Part shown: piece by piece, positions 45,744-57,700 of the stretch
Position numbering within the stretch: the stretch's first letter is position 1
Layout of the letters: every line of letters begins with the position of its first letter
Origin: Euwallacea fornicatus
Lineage: Eukaryota; Arthropoda; Insecta; Coleoptera; Curculionidae
Reading direction: 5' to 3'
Assembly: GCF_040115645.1 (NCBI RefSeq)
Contig: NC_089541.1
Location: 2,542,001-2,606,000 of the forward strand
Length of the DNA stretch: 64,000 nt
Made by a program: the position numbers and the translations under genes
Notes under the pieces: model-generated
Seen by the model: only the letters and a program-made list of their open reading frames with translations
Databases searched by the model: none
What the model was told of the DNA's origin: nothing

Positions 45744-48327
45744 TCACCGGGCACCATTTTCATGCTCCTCCTTTGAGGAGAAGCCTCGAAATTTGATCTG
45801 GTTATATATTTCCCTGCATGCGCATGATATGAGCAGGTGTTCACCGATGCAGGCACGTCCTATTGATCATTGGACAGCGACACGTTGTGGTGATAAGTTT
45901 TCTAGGAATGACATCAGAAAGGGTCAATTAACCCAATACAGACACGTCTAATATTAGCAAACGCATTATTCTGATGTCGTTTCCTGGGAGAGCTCCTCTT
46001 TCCATATTCAACAATCGGGCCCCCGGATCTAGTCTTTGGTCCTCCACTTGGGGTATAATATCGAGATAGGACTGATTTTCGAAATATTCTCTCTAGTCGA
46101 AAACTGCAGTTCCTAATGAGTACATTTCCTCAACTCTGCAGTATTGAAACTGATTTTTTCCTGTAATTTCACTTTTAGAGATGGTACTTTCTTCCCTTTG
46201 TGGAACCATAGTGTTTGGATTGTACTGGCTTCCTTTCTTCCGAGTTTGCTTCCTCGACTTCCAGTTTTCTGCTATTTTCTATTCACGCATTTCTTATCTT
46301 CGCAAATGTGACATACATCAACACTTTTTTTCTATTTCTGAGTTTCTTCCTTCCTCAAATCTCATATCTCGACTTAGACATTAACCCCTTCTGCCCTCTG
46401 TTATTTTTTTATTCTTTGCATCCTGATTAGTAAAAAGTCTCCACATGTAGCATATGAACCTCGGAGTCGTTAACTCTATGAGTGTTTGTGGCACATGGGC
46501 TTATTTCGCAGTTTCGAAAGGTTTTTTTACTCTTTTTTCATTGTCTGGAACTCAAAATGCTGTTCGATTTCTGTCGAAACCTCAATCTTTGGATACCGAT
46601 CTTCTGCACCTTTAATTAATCCAGTCGGGAAAATTACTTTTCCCAAGTCGAATATTGTTAAAATGCAGAGCACTAGAAATTGCTAACGTAATAAAAATAA
46701 CGTAATTAAAAATAATTTAGTTTGGTGAAATTAAGAGTCAGAAAGTTTCCACGCGAACAAAGAGGGCCAATCTGCAATTACGATTTATTAGTAATAAACG
46801 GAAGGGTGAGCCCATGGGACTGGAGGTGGCTCTTTTATCACCTTGAAAAGACGATTTTTCGATGATGAATTTTAGTTAGGGAGTACGTGGGATTGTGACT
46901 TACCTATTTCAATGATTCAACTTAAAATTGTTTAGGTTAGGGATTTAACCTGAAGGGTTTGTTTTTGGGACGTGGACTCGTGGTCATAAGATACAGGGAA
47001 ACCCGACTTTTTTACTTTCAGGTGGCCTGCTAATATATTTAAAGCAGTTAGTTTAGGTTTAGTCAAAACAACCCTATTTGACCATCACCCTAAAATAAGA
47101 ACCTAATTGACATTCTCAACCGCACGCAGTGCCATTTTACCATTACGACGATTGAATTTCGGATTCACACTCACTACAACTTTAATAATATCGGTCGGAT
47201 TATTCTATTCTGGTTAATGTCAAAATTGCCGGTTTGCGGTCGGACGGGCACAACCGAATTGGCCCGGGCGACGGCCATTAGTCCGATTCCGAGTTTTAGT
47301 CGCCGAAACGGATCAGTCACCGCACTAATTGATTCATAATTTAACCGGCATGTATAAACGGGCTTATCATACGCAATACTCGATATATTTATAGACCCTT
47401 CGGGCGGTAATTTGTCATGTGCTCACACTCCCACGTCTCGGCCCTGAGACTTGTGACTTATTAATTGAAGACGGGCCTCCTCCGATCACATAAATATCCT
47501 TCGGGAGGCCGCATTCGGAAACCCAGTTAAAGCAGACCCGTTTTCACTCTCTCACTCCGGGAAAATCGATACTTCGCCGTTATGACGTCATCCGCCCGTG
47601 GCACACGTCACAGACACCACACGCGTGTCGTAACTGCTTCTTTACTCCAGAGGAACGGTGTGTTGTATTATTATCGGGTTATGTAATGCCGGAGATTTTA
47701 GAGTTCTTCGAGTTGAGATTAATTTGCGAATAAAATTAAGTCCTTGTTCAGGCATATATAATAGCCGCCCCTCCTTCATCCAGAAAGGTTTCTCAAACCG
47801 CAGCATTACTGTCTGAGGAAAAAACGTAAACACAAGTAGGTCATAAGGAGGAACGAAAACATCAATTTTCAGTATATAATCATAGAGAAAGAGGCCGGAG
47901 GAGTGTGGCAGAGCAGCCGAGGCACGAACTTTTGTTAAGCGTTCCGCGCCAATCTGCGACGGATCAATAAGGCCTCACGCCGAACTCCGACAATCCAGCC
48001 AGTCGAAACACCCTCGCAGTCGTGGCTGCCGCTCCGTTTCGGACGGGTGCATAAACCGCATAAAACGTCGGTGCATTCAGGCATTGGGCGGGCGCCGCCG
48101 TTTTCTGGAAAGGTGCACCTCGGACTTCCTGATGGATTATTTTCGTTCGTGTGCCTATTAGACGGTGGTGTGTGCCTGACTTGCTGTCAAGTCTGGCTTT
48201 TGCAGCCTGTCCGGGCAAGGTTGTTGAGTTTCTTTAGGGTGTGTAATAGATGATCTTACAACTAAAATTCACTGATTTTTCACTTGTGTTGCATAATTAA
48301 AAGCTATTTTGCCATCGACGCGATCTA
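45744..48327. other. Gene-free stretch with a GC-rich candidate regulatory block
   Basis: The sequence from 47150 to 48240 is clearly richer in G, C and CpG than its surroundings. A TATATAA lies at about 47872. The block 47900-48240 could be a promoter or alternative non-coding first exon, but no donor is convincing (AGG|GTGTGT at 48237 is a weak candidate). The ORFs at 47642-47833, 47964-48218 and 48047-48253 show no domain. Confidence 0.35.
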
Positions 48328-48655
48328 CGTTGATTTCAAATACGTGTAAATACATTTATGCATTGTTGCACATAATTTGACAACGTGTGATACACGTATT
48401 GTTCTTGTACAATAATTACGTTGAAACTAGGGACCGATTGTCAATTATTGCACCTTTAACGGTCAGTCGGACGAGTCAGTTGAAATCAATGTATAAAACG
48501 TTAATTTCAAATACGTTTAAATATATTTATGTATTGTTGCACGTAACTTGACAATGTATGATACACATATTGTTCGCGTACAATAATTGCGTTTGGAGCT
48601 AAGGACCCCTTCACAATTGTTGCACCCTTGAAGGTCAGTGGAACGAGACATTAAA
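48328..48655. repeat. Two-copy tandem repeat, unit 171 bp
   Basis: CGTTGATTTCAAATACGTG at 48328 recurs as CGTTAATTTCAAATACGTT at 48499. Both are followed by TATTGTTGCAC, TTGACAA-GT-TGATACAC, GTACAATAATT, GGGACC/AGGACC, AATT-TTGCACC and GGTCAGT. Similarity is about 80%. Confidence 0.75.
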
Positions 48656-51600
48656 TAATTGAGAACCACATTAGCAAATTACGTCATTATGTCAATTACG
48701 TGAACCATCCGTTGTCAACAATATACGTAAGCTCCGTAAAGAACTTGATGTTTGGACATTACGGCATAATCTCATCATTGTAAATTACCAAAATCGATTT
48801 CGCTACAGCTTTCACGTTGAAGCATCACAATAACTTCCAGTGGAAGTCCCCTCAGTGGTTTAGTAAGTTTTTGAGGTTGCCCCATAAAATATTTACATTT
48901 CTCAAGAACATATTTAAACAGGATTCATTTATGTAAACTACATCGCGCATTATGGCAGGGCCCCAGAAAAGAAAGACTATTACGACGATTTTACATAAGT
49001 AAATGGTGGTGGTCTAAAAACGAGTCGATGTTGATTCACCTTGTTCAGAGATGAGGACCAACAATGATTTTTCGAATTTACCTCCAAATCCAAGATCAGA
49101 TAAAGACTTACGATGGTACGAGTCAATAAATGAGATATTTCAACGAACATTATGTAAATTGGCACTATCAACATACATAGCTCAAAACAGGTTTGTGGTG
49201 AAATCAATTCTCCGGGGATGATTCTGACTGCGCGAAGCAAAAAAAAAACTTCATCTACACATGAAAGATATAAAAACTGCTACAGTAAACTTCTGAATTA
49301 ATCGTTTGAATCGAACACTTCAAAACTAAATAGTTTAGAATTAAATTTTATTGATTCTGATGAAGATGAAGCTTTCAAAACTGATTTATTCGTCTGAGAG
49401 GATGAAAGCAATTAAAAAGGAGTTTAATTTGTGGTATTTACACTTTTTAAATTAAATTCCTCAATTTGTGACATATCAAGAGCTCTGTTTTGGGAGGGAA
49501 TGAGAAAATCAATAGTAGAATTTTCTAGGGACTGTCCGAGTGTTCAGACGTTCACATATCACGCATACATGGTATGATCACATAATCACCTACTGAGTAA
49601 AAAATGTCGGTACTTATGATATATCCTACAAGTATGGTTTTTACTAGAACAAAAAATACGTTTCTTTGGATTTGCCGTACACATCATCTTTATATTGGCA
49701 CTAAATAATTGTTCATGTATTGTGATGATACAATTAAGACATAATTTGAAAAAGTATGATTCGTAAATTTTTACTTTTATCTTCTAATATTTAGTTATTT
49801 TCTAATATTTCAATTTCATATTTTATTTTTCATAAAAATTCACAAGAATAATTGTTATTTATAAAAAAAAATATATTATTTTTTAAATTAGTATGCCCAA
49901 TTAATCATTAAATTATGAAACTAGTGAGATAGCTGTATCAAATCTAGCATAAAATATTCTTAATAAGACATGAAAGCTGGTTGGACTTATTTTTTGATGA
50001 ATTCTTGCAAATTTCTGCCTGGGCACCAACGATTTTAAAAATTGCTTTTGCCAAAACCCTTAAGCGGCCTATGGGGACAGAGATAGATACCAAGATTTTA
50101 GTCTTTTTTAACTTTCGAATATGTCTTAAAAGCTTAAATTTCCACACATAGATTTAAAATTCGAGCATCGTGTCCGGTTTTGTCGGACGGAAAATCGATT
50201 TTATCCGAATCAAGACACAATATAATATAAATTTTTTCATTATTAAGTTTTTATTCGACGAGGCACGGCATTTTGGATTATGCTCAATAATGCGTTAAAT
50301 GTGGGTAAGGAATTTTGTACCGTGATTAGTTTGTGTTTACTTTTTAAGTTAGGAAAATCGATTTCTCCAGAATCCCCAAGTTCAAAGACTAAATTTTGCT
50401 TACTATGGAAGGTCTCTCAGGGCAGGAGGAATAAAATATTAAGTTGTTAAGAGTGTCTCGCCCAAATCAATAGCTGCGAAAGCTTAAGAAACTTGTCAGT
50501 AACTGAGTAGGGTAGGCAGAAGCCTGTGCGGATTTTTTTAGATATTATGAAAGTTTAAGGCAAAAAATAGAAACGTTTGAAGCAGAATTAATGAATTTCA
50601 AGGATTATGATGTGGGATTTCAACTTGATTCAACTTTCACGAAGACTATTTTGTACCTTTGCTGTAATAGCAAATGTACTGAGAAACACCGTTCAACTTT
50701 AGTGGTCATTTGATGAACTAAAGGACACTAATCGCAAAAAACAAGGATCCGATTATTGCAGAGTGCTAAGGAAAACATTAAATTTTCATATACTCTTTAA
50801 ATTTTTCACGGAGGATTTTCATTCATTAATGATCGGGAATTTATTTGTTTATTTATTTTATTGTGGAGTTGATCTCTACGAACCTACACGGGTCGCTGTG
50901 ATGTTTTTTATCGAGAGCCAAAAGTGAATCAATTTCCCGAAATTCTTGTTAATCTGATGTTACCAAGATTCGGAATCTTTTGATATGATCGCAGGATTAT
51001 CGGCTCAGAAGCACGGTTTAATGCTTATTTTCCGCTTCATTATACGTCATTGAACTTTTGTTTTTTCGATATCGCTAGTATATACATTTTCACCATTTAA
51101 TACAAATTGTTCTCACTTCATTATGGAACCAACTAAAAGCAATCAAACAACGTAATACTGATCGAAAGGTGTTCAATTTAATTTTCCATTGTCTAGTGGG
51201 GATATATTTGCATTGCATTGTTCCCTGCAACTTTCCGAAATTGCTCGAGTTTAATCCCTGTTGTGTTGTCTCGTAAATCTTATAAAAGGTGGTGCCAAGA
51301 GGAATAAAAACAGCGATGTTTGAGTATAAATTGAGTTAATTAATCGTCTTCAAAATACTCTTTAACGTAAAATGATTAAAGGCTTAAAAAAATCCTTCGC
51401 CATATTGACGAGAATCCATCGCGGAAAAAACTCGCCTAGGCAAATTAAATGTTCGTTTACTCTAAGTAATTTTTTAAATTAAAATCTGTTTTTCCGGGAT
51501 TGTCTTTTCAAAATACGACAGTACCTGTCGTTGAATTCCTAGAAAAGATTTGTGCCCTTCTGTCGGTTGCAGCACTCTGGGAACAGGTCTGGGAAACAAA

Positions 51601-53370
51601 GCCCCAATGTCGTTGTTTGTCTAAGAGCCGCTGTCCAATAAATCTCTCCTTTATTAACGCCGGATTAATTTCCCCTTTTATGTTGATTGCCGCGCCATAA
51701 AACGTCTTTTCAAAATGTTTGCGAACCACTATCATTTCGGCATTATCCAGAACAATGACGAAACAGCTTATTTACGACCGACGCCAACGTTGCCCGGAAT
51801 TATTATATCGTTTGATGGGAATTTCAAATTGGGCGTGTCCCTACTTCGAGGTTTTTATCTCTGCGATCAAAAATTCCGTTTGTTTGGCACGAGAGATGTA
51901 AATTGTCCCGCTTGCAAAAAAAAAACACCTGTCTGTGTCATTCTACATCACGCAGTAAATTTAAATCTACGCCCGACAAGGACGGCTTAATTTCTTTCTG
52001 GGGTGTTTTAAATGAGGAAACGTGTTATTTATGGGGACATCCGGAGAGCGGAGTCCGCAAACCGGAACGGGTCGTTCGGCAGAAATTTACAACACCCCCA
52101 CACTGGGGTGCTGTCTTCAGCTAACTTGTTCCCGTGTAATACTCTGGAAACATCTTATGTGGCAAAAAATTATGTCTCCAACAAATGTAGTGGAGATCGC
52201 CAGGACCAGTCTCAACGCTTTAGTACTGATAGCTCTTGTGTGCACGATTTCAAAAAGAAACAGAAGGAGATTTCATTCGGGCCTGTTCTTGACCTTAAAG
52301 ACAGCAAAGTTGAATGAAACATCTCGCCGGTATTTGGGTGTTTTATTTAGTGTGATACGTATCCAATTTGCACGTCGAAAGCTTTAAAGGAAGTCTTGGA
52401 GAACGCTCTCAAGAGGATCTGTCTTATTGGGCGAAACTTCCATTGGTCTAAGTCTAAGTTAAAATGGTCTCTGGACAAGCCTCTTTTAATGCCATTTATT
52501 CCTCGTTTTTTAGCGTAATACACAGGGTGTTTTTAAAATTCATGTTAAAGACGGTATCATGGGATTGCTCGGGTCAAAACACTAAGATTGGTCAATAGCG
52601 TCTAAACGAGACACTTTTCAAATGATTTTTAACGCAAATCTTGATGCATTGACCAAAATAATCTCCTGATGCTATATTTGACATGCATTTTTGGGATACC
52701 CGCATCTTATCCGTTTTGAACTTAAGTGCTACAGGGGACATTTCCATGATCCAAAACTCGAAAAGGGCCATTTCACGTTGTGTATGTATCCTCTTAAAGA
52801 TCTCAACCTCTTCTCCAAGGCCGGCAACACAGATCCCTCAGAATATATAAATGTAATTTATGTCCAGTTTACACTCTTGCATATCGGGGTCCAACATGAC
52901 TTTATAACAAACCTCATTAGGATACTGACGCGAACTGTTAATAAGTTTATTTACGACATTTTCTGGCGACTTAAACCATAATAATAATAATAAATAGAAT
53001 ATAAAAAAGTCTGGGGTGATCTATCTTGATTTAAGGAAAATAAAGGTCTAAGACAACTGAACCTTCTGAAGCCACTAAAAATCCGAAATTCGTTGGGAAG
53101 TCTCGGGAAATTAAGCTTGATTTACTGTAAAATAACGAAGATCTATTGGAAGTTTCTAACAATTTAACAAACAAACAAAACGACAAAATTAACATATTGT
53201 GAGAATTTTTAGTAAAATCAATCTCATTTAGGGTTAAATAAAACAAATTAAAATAAAAGTCAGAAATTTGTGGGGAACCTTTAGAGAATGATAATTTTAA
53301 TAACTGAGATTCTGTGGAGCATCAAAAACAATTTGCACAACCCAGATGCATCTGGAAGAGGAGTCCAAAC
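48656..53370. other. Gene-free stretch
   Basis: No exon was recognised. A terminal CAGGGTGTTTTTAAAATTCA at about 52523 may be a solo transposon end. The stretch 50900-52400 is less AT-rich with several overlapping ORFs of 60-120 codons, none with a domain. An (ATA)n patch is at about 52980. Confidence 0.35.
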
Positions 53371-54150
53371 ATCCAGAGGTGCATACAGCAAGAAAATTAA
53401 AATTAGATTTATGACGAAGGACTCTAATTTGATTTAAACTTAATTCGCACTGGGCTTAAACCATTTAATAGAGTTAAACATAGAGACAATTTTCTTACGA
53501 AAAATATCTGCGCATGTCTTGTTTGGCTTGACGACTTGGCACCTATAATCCATCAAAACTAGATGCGTGCGTAATCTTAATGTTAAAATAATTTTAACGC
53601 AAGAAAATTTGGTTTTAATGTTTTTGACTTTGAAGAAAACCAACGTTTAATTGAGCCAAGATATGGGATGTGTTTTGAATGTCGGCAAATTGGCTCCTAC
53701 ATTCGAAACAAATCAGTGGCGCTCGTGTCCTAAGCACCTAAGAGATTGTGAAGCAACAGAATTTTATGTTATATCCTTGAAATTTGGAAAATTTATAAGT
53801 CCAAACCTGAACATTTTTTTGACAAAATAGCTCGAAATGTCCTTTGTAATAAACTGCCAAATTGGCACTGGCAATCGACTCAAACGAGAGACGCGCGTGT
53901 TCGAAATGTGAAGCAGATTGTAAAGCAAGAAAATTTGGTTTTTCGTTTTTGATCTTTGAAAAAAAACAAAAATCTGAATGATCTTTTACGATTACAAATA
54001 ATTCTGAATGTCTTTTCATTTCGCTAATGTGCTACCCTAATTTAAATGAGGCCAGAGGCATACATAATTTGCCTATAAAGCTCCCCATAAAGCAAAAAAA
54101 CTTGTTCTGGATAGTCTTGATTTTTGAAAAATTGTAAAGTTGAACGGAGT
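53370..54150. repeat. Diverged tandem array, unit about 150-175 bp
   Basis: CAAGAAAATTTGGTTTT occurs at about 53600 and 53926. TTGGCAC or TTGGCTCC followed by an AATC-GAAAC-type stretch and GCGTG/GCGCTCGTG occurs at about 53537, 53690 and 53862. The units are strongly diverged, so the array is an inference from a few anchor words. Confidence 0.45.
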
Positions 54151-54496
54151 CAAAATCCAGAAACTTTTTTTTAAATAATTCTAAGTCTCTTGCACAAGCC
54201 TCCATTTTGTCGTTTTAACCAGGAAAGCTCCTAAATAGAATCGCGAACATATTAAATCCCAAAGAAACTGGATTCTGATATTCTTGATTTCCGGAATGTG
54301 CTGCTGCTTTATTCCAGCAGATGACTGATTGTTCTCTATGAGCTGCTTTATTGACAGGCTTATTCGGCTCAAACCGCACGCGCATATATCATAAATAATG
54401 GAATCTGGAAGAGGCAATAATCGGTTTTCGATTTTTCTGTTGTGCATTGAAGAATTGTAATATTCAAAGACTCAAAACTGTTTTTTTCTTTTTTAG

Positions 54497-54721
54497 GTGA
54501 ACCAGGTTGGAAGCTGAAGCAGTGGCAGCGGCGATGAGGCGTGCTGTGCGATAGCTAGGAGTATGGAAGCGCCGGAATGGGCATGCGCACGCACCCCCGG
54601 GCCTCCCCGTCCGATTACTCAGCAAAATCGTCGTCGCATCGTCCCCGCCCAGCTGCGCCGCCTCTGCTCGTCATCTTCACCCTCCTCGCCGTCCCCACCT
54701 TTCTCTTCCAAAGTTCATCAG
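54497..54721 (+). CDS. tutl: tutl exon with signal peptide and 5' UTR part
   Basis: The acceptor TTTTTTTCTTTTTTAG ends at 54496 and the donor is TTCATCAG|GTAGAA. Translation from 54577 gives MGMRTHPRASPSDYSAKSS, then a basic stretch and the hydrophobic PPLLVIFTLLAVPTFLF. An in-frame TAG at 54556 fixes this as the first possible start in the frame. Two upstream ATGs (54534 and 54563) lie in other frames. The long polar N-region before the hydrophobic core is unusual for a signal peptide but seen in some turtle homologues (recalled, not checked). Confidence 0.8.
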
Positions 54722-57700
54722 GTAGAAACCACCATTTATCTGCCCTGTATAAAAGTTTCGACTACTTTAAAATCCTAAACAAAGATTAATGACGTCTTTT
54801 ACCCCAAATAGTGTGAAAGTTTCTGAAACGAAATTAGGAAGTTGTCTGTCAGATAGTTTTGCAGGAAAAGTTATTATCGGAGCCCTAAACTTCCTGTGTA
54901 TATTAAGACGAAATCCCCCTATGTTTTCACTGAAATATCTCTTCAAATTCCACTCCACTTTAAAAGTCAATACTAATTTTATTAACTTCGATCATCCCGG
55001 AGTGGATGCATCAAGATTCGGCGGCAAACTCGATTTTAACGATAACAAGGCATTTCCGAGTCGTCTTGGAAGTGTTTATCTTCGTCTCTTAGGATCAGAA
55101 TTTACATTTATAAGAGGCAAAGGATAAATTGCGAAAATCTCCGGGATATCTGTTTGCTTGCACAGTTCAGATGGCGACTTAATACCCTTGAGAAGCCACA
55201 TTTTTAATATTCTCTGAGATTTACTGTAACGAGATTAAAAGTTTCTTTATGGGATTCCTTTATAGAGTTCACTTACAAAAATTTACTTTCCAAGTTTCAG
55301 CAAATTCCGCAAACAATGAGAACAACTCCAACGCTCCCGGGTCTGGACAGGGAGGAGGCTATCAGGATGCGGTGCACATCACTGCCATTCTTGGTGAATC
55401 GGTGGTATTCAATTGCCAGGTGGAATTCCCCGAAGGACACCCGGTTCCGTACGTGTTACAGTGGGAGAAGAAGGTAGGCGACACGGTACGATCATGCTTC
55501 TCACTCTCTCTTTTTCTACTGTCTGCTCTCTGATGGGAATTCACATCCTGGTCTAGGGTTTGTAGCTTTGATTGTGCTAGATAACACACAGAACAGTTCA
55601 GTGTTATCTAGAATCACTGTGTGGTATCTGGCTAGTTGTTGGGGCTTGCGACTGTGGAACAAACTAAATTTTCTCTTGAAGTTTTAAAATTGAAATTCAG
55701 ATATTTTCTATGAGCTAATGCACGGGATAATTTACTTTCTGAATATTAATTTCGAAGCTTTTAGTCGCGGAGCAGCAAAACTCGTTAGGAAATACATTTT
55801 AGACCTTGTTTCAGTGCACAGCCTTACTACTTGGAAAACCAATTTAGTCGAATGGCTTTTTACGTATACCGAGTTCGCGTAAAGAATTCCCGCATTTAAG
55901 GAAAGCATATTAAAATGGGGTTTACGGGGGTAAATCCGCCCTCTAACCCGTTTCATACCCAATTTTAAGCGGTGGTAATCTTATTTGGGATTGCTGCACT
56001 GTTGTATATGGTAGGATTTAAAGTTGAGGAATACGGGTTTTGAAACAATAGTTTTGAATTTAAAGTCCAAAATAACTAGGTAATTTTAACGTGAAAGCGA
56101 CTAAAAAATTGATTCTATGGATGGAAATTTCCAAGATTCCAGGATTAATTTCGACAGCAAGTGAGAACGCCCTAAGATGGAAACCTTTAAAAGGCAAGCT
56201 CGCTACAGACTTCATTCCAGAATCAAGGAGATTAGCCAAGCTCCTGAATAATGCTAAGGCAATTTAATAGGGCAGTTAAAGACGATCTTCCTTGGATCAA
56301 GGAATTTCCTTCTAGGGCAGTAGTATGTATGCACGAAGCTTTCAATCAAGAAACAAAACAAGTCCCTTCTTGCTGCCATAATTGCTGTTGATTAAAAGAT
56401 ATGTAGTGCCTCCCTCAGTGCAGTAAGATATCAAAGTAACGGGCCCTTAACCCGATATCTTTCGCGGATGTTGCACTGTTAACTAAACCTCAAAACCTCA
56501 TCTATCGTTGCCACAACGAGTTGAAAAGTATACGTGGGCGTCTATATCCATCCCCTTCTTGATTTTTTAGTGTTTTGAATGTGGATCAAATCGTTTTATA
56601 CCGGAGGCTTGTTAGGTGTGATGTGTAGAAACACGCCGAAACGGGGAAGAATCACTCGAGAATCACGTATTCTTGGATTTTCCAGAACCTTCACTTTGGA
56701 TATAGAAATTTCATAGAGAAGAATCCTGTACCATGATTTGATGATAAATTTTCATGGAGCAAAAGAATGATAGTTTGGAATGGCGTTTCTTTCAAATGCA
56801 GAAACCTAGAAAGTACCTTTTTGGTTAGTTCGCGCATCTATCGATACCCTTCATTATAGCAAACCATCAACTTAAGCTGAACTAGTTCTAACAAGTTCTT
56901 CTTATAAATATCTAATCATATGCATAAGCTGATAGTTGTGTTCAAAAACTCAAGCAAGGAAACTTTACCAAGCTCTTTTCTGGCCAGTTGACCAACCTAA
57001 ATCTACCTTTGATTAAGGTTGAATGGTTGAAAGATGCACGTAATTATGTGAGTTTTTTAGAAGTATTATAGAGGAATATCTAGTCATCTTCATAAGAAAA
57101 TTTGAAAAATTGCAACTCTGAATTGGAAATCTTAAGAAATCTGCTTTTTGGACCACCTGGTAATATTTGTTGTGATTACTGCACATTGATATCTAGTTAT
57201 GTACATAAACCGAAAATTTCCCTCCAAGAACCTAATGCTCCTTTTTGGACAATTTCAGCATCTACGCAGAGGGCCAAAAGTCCCGCATAAGTTCGTCATA
57301 AAGTGAAGGTAATATTTTTCATAAAAATGCTTAAACACTTTAAATGTTGTTCTCGATTGTGTATTTTTTAACGCAACTGGCATGTCAACACATGTAATAG
57401 GTTTACCCATGTAGTAGATAAATGTACTGTTTCATTTTTTTGTTACGGAAACCTATGTTGTTGAGTTCTTTAAGCAATTCTGAACATATTTCATGTAACA
57501 TTATCATGTACAGATTTTTTTTTCATTCTAAAAACTGTGTTCGAAAAAAAATTATAAAATATAGAAATAACGGTAGAACTATTAATACTAAAAAATAAAA
57601 ATATAAATTACTATAATCTAATGTATTAAATGTTCGAACTTTGCCTCGTTAACTTCCTGACAGAGGACAGGAAGCAATTTACATTCCTCAAGAACTTTAT

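Noticed and set aside
48980..49240. ORF of 86 codons on the minus strand
   Set aside because: It looked transposase-like at first, but no catalytic or DNA-binding motif could be found.
51500..52390. Several overlapping ORFs of 60-121 codons
   Set aside because: They overlap in all frames with no domain or splice support; explained by lower AT content.
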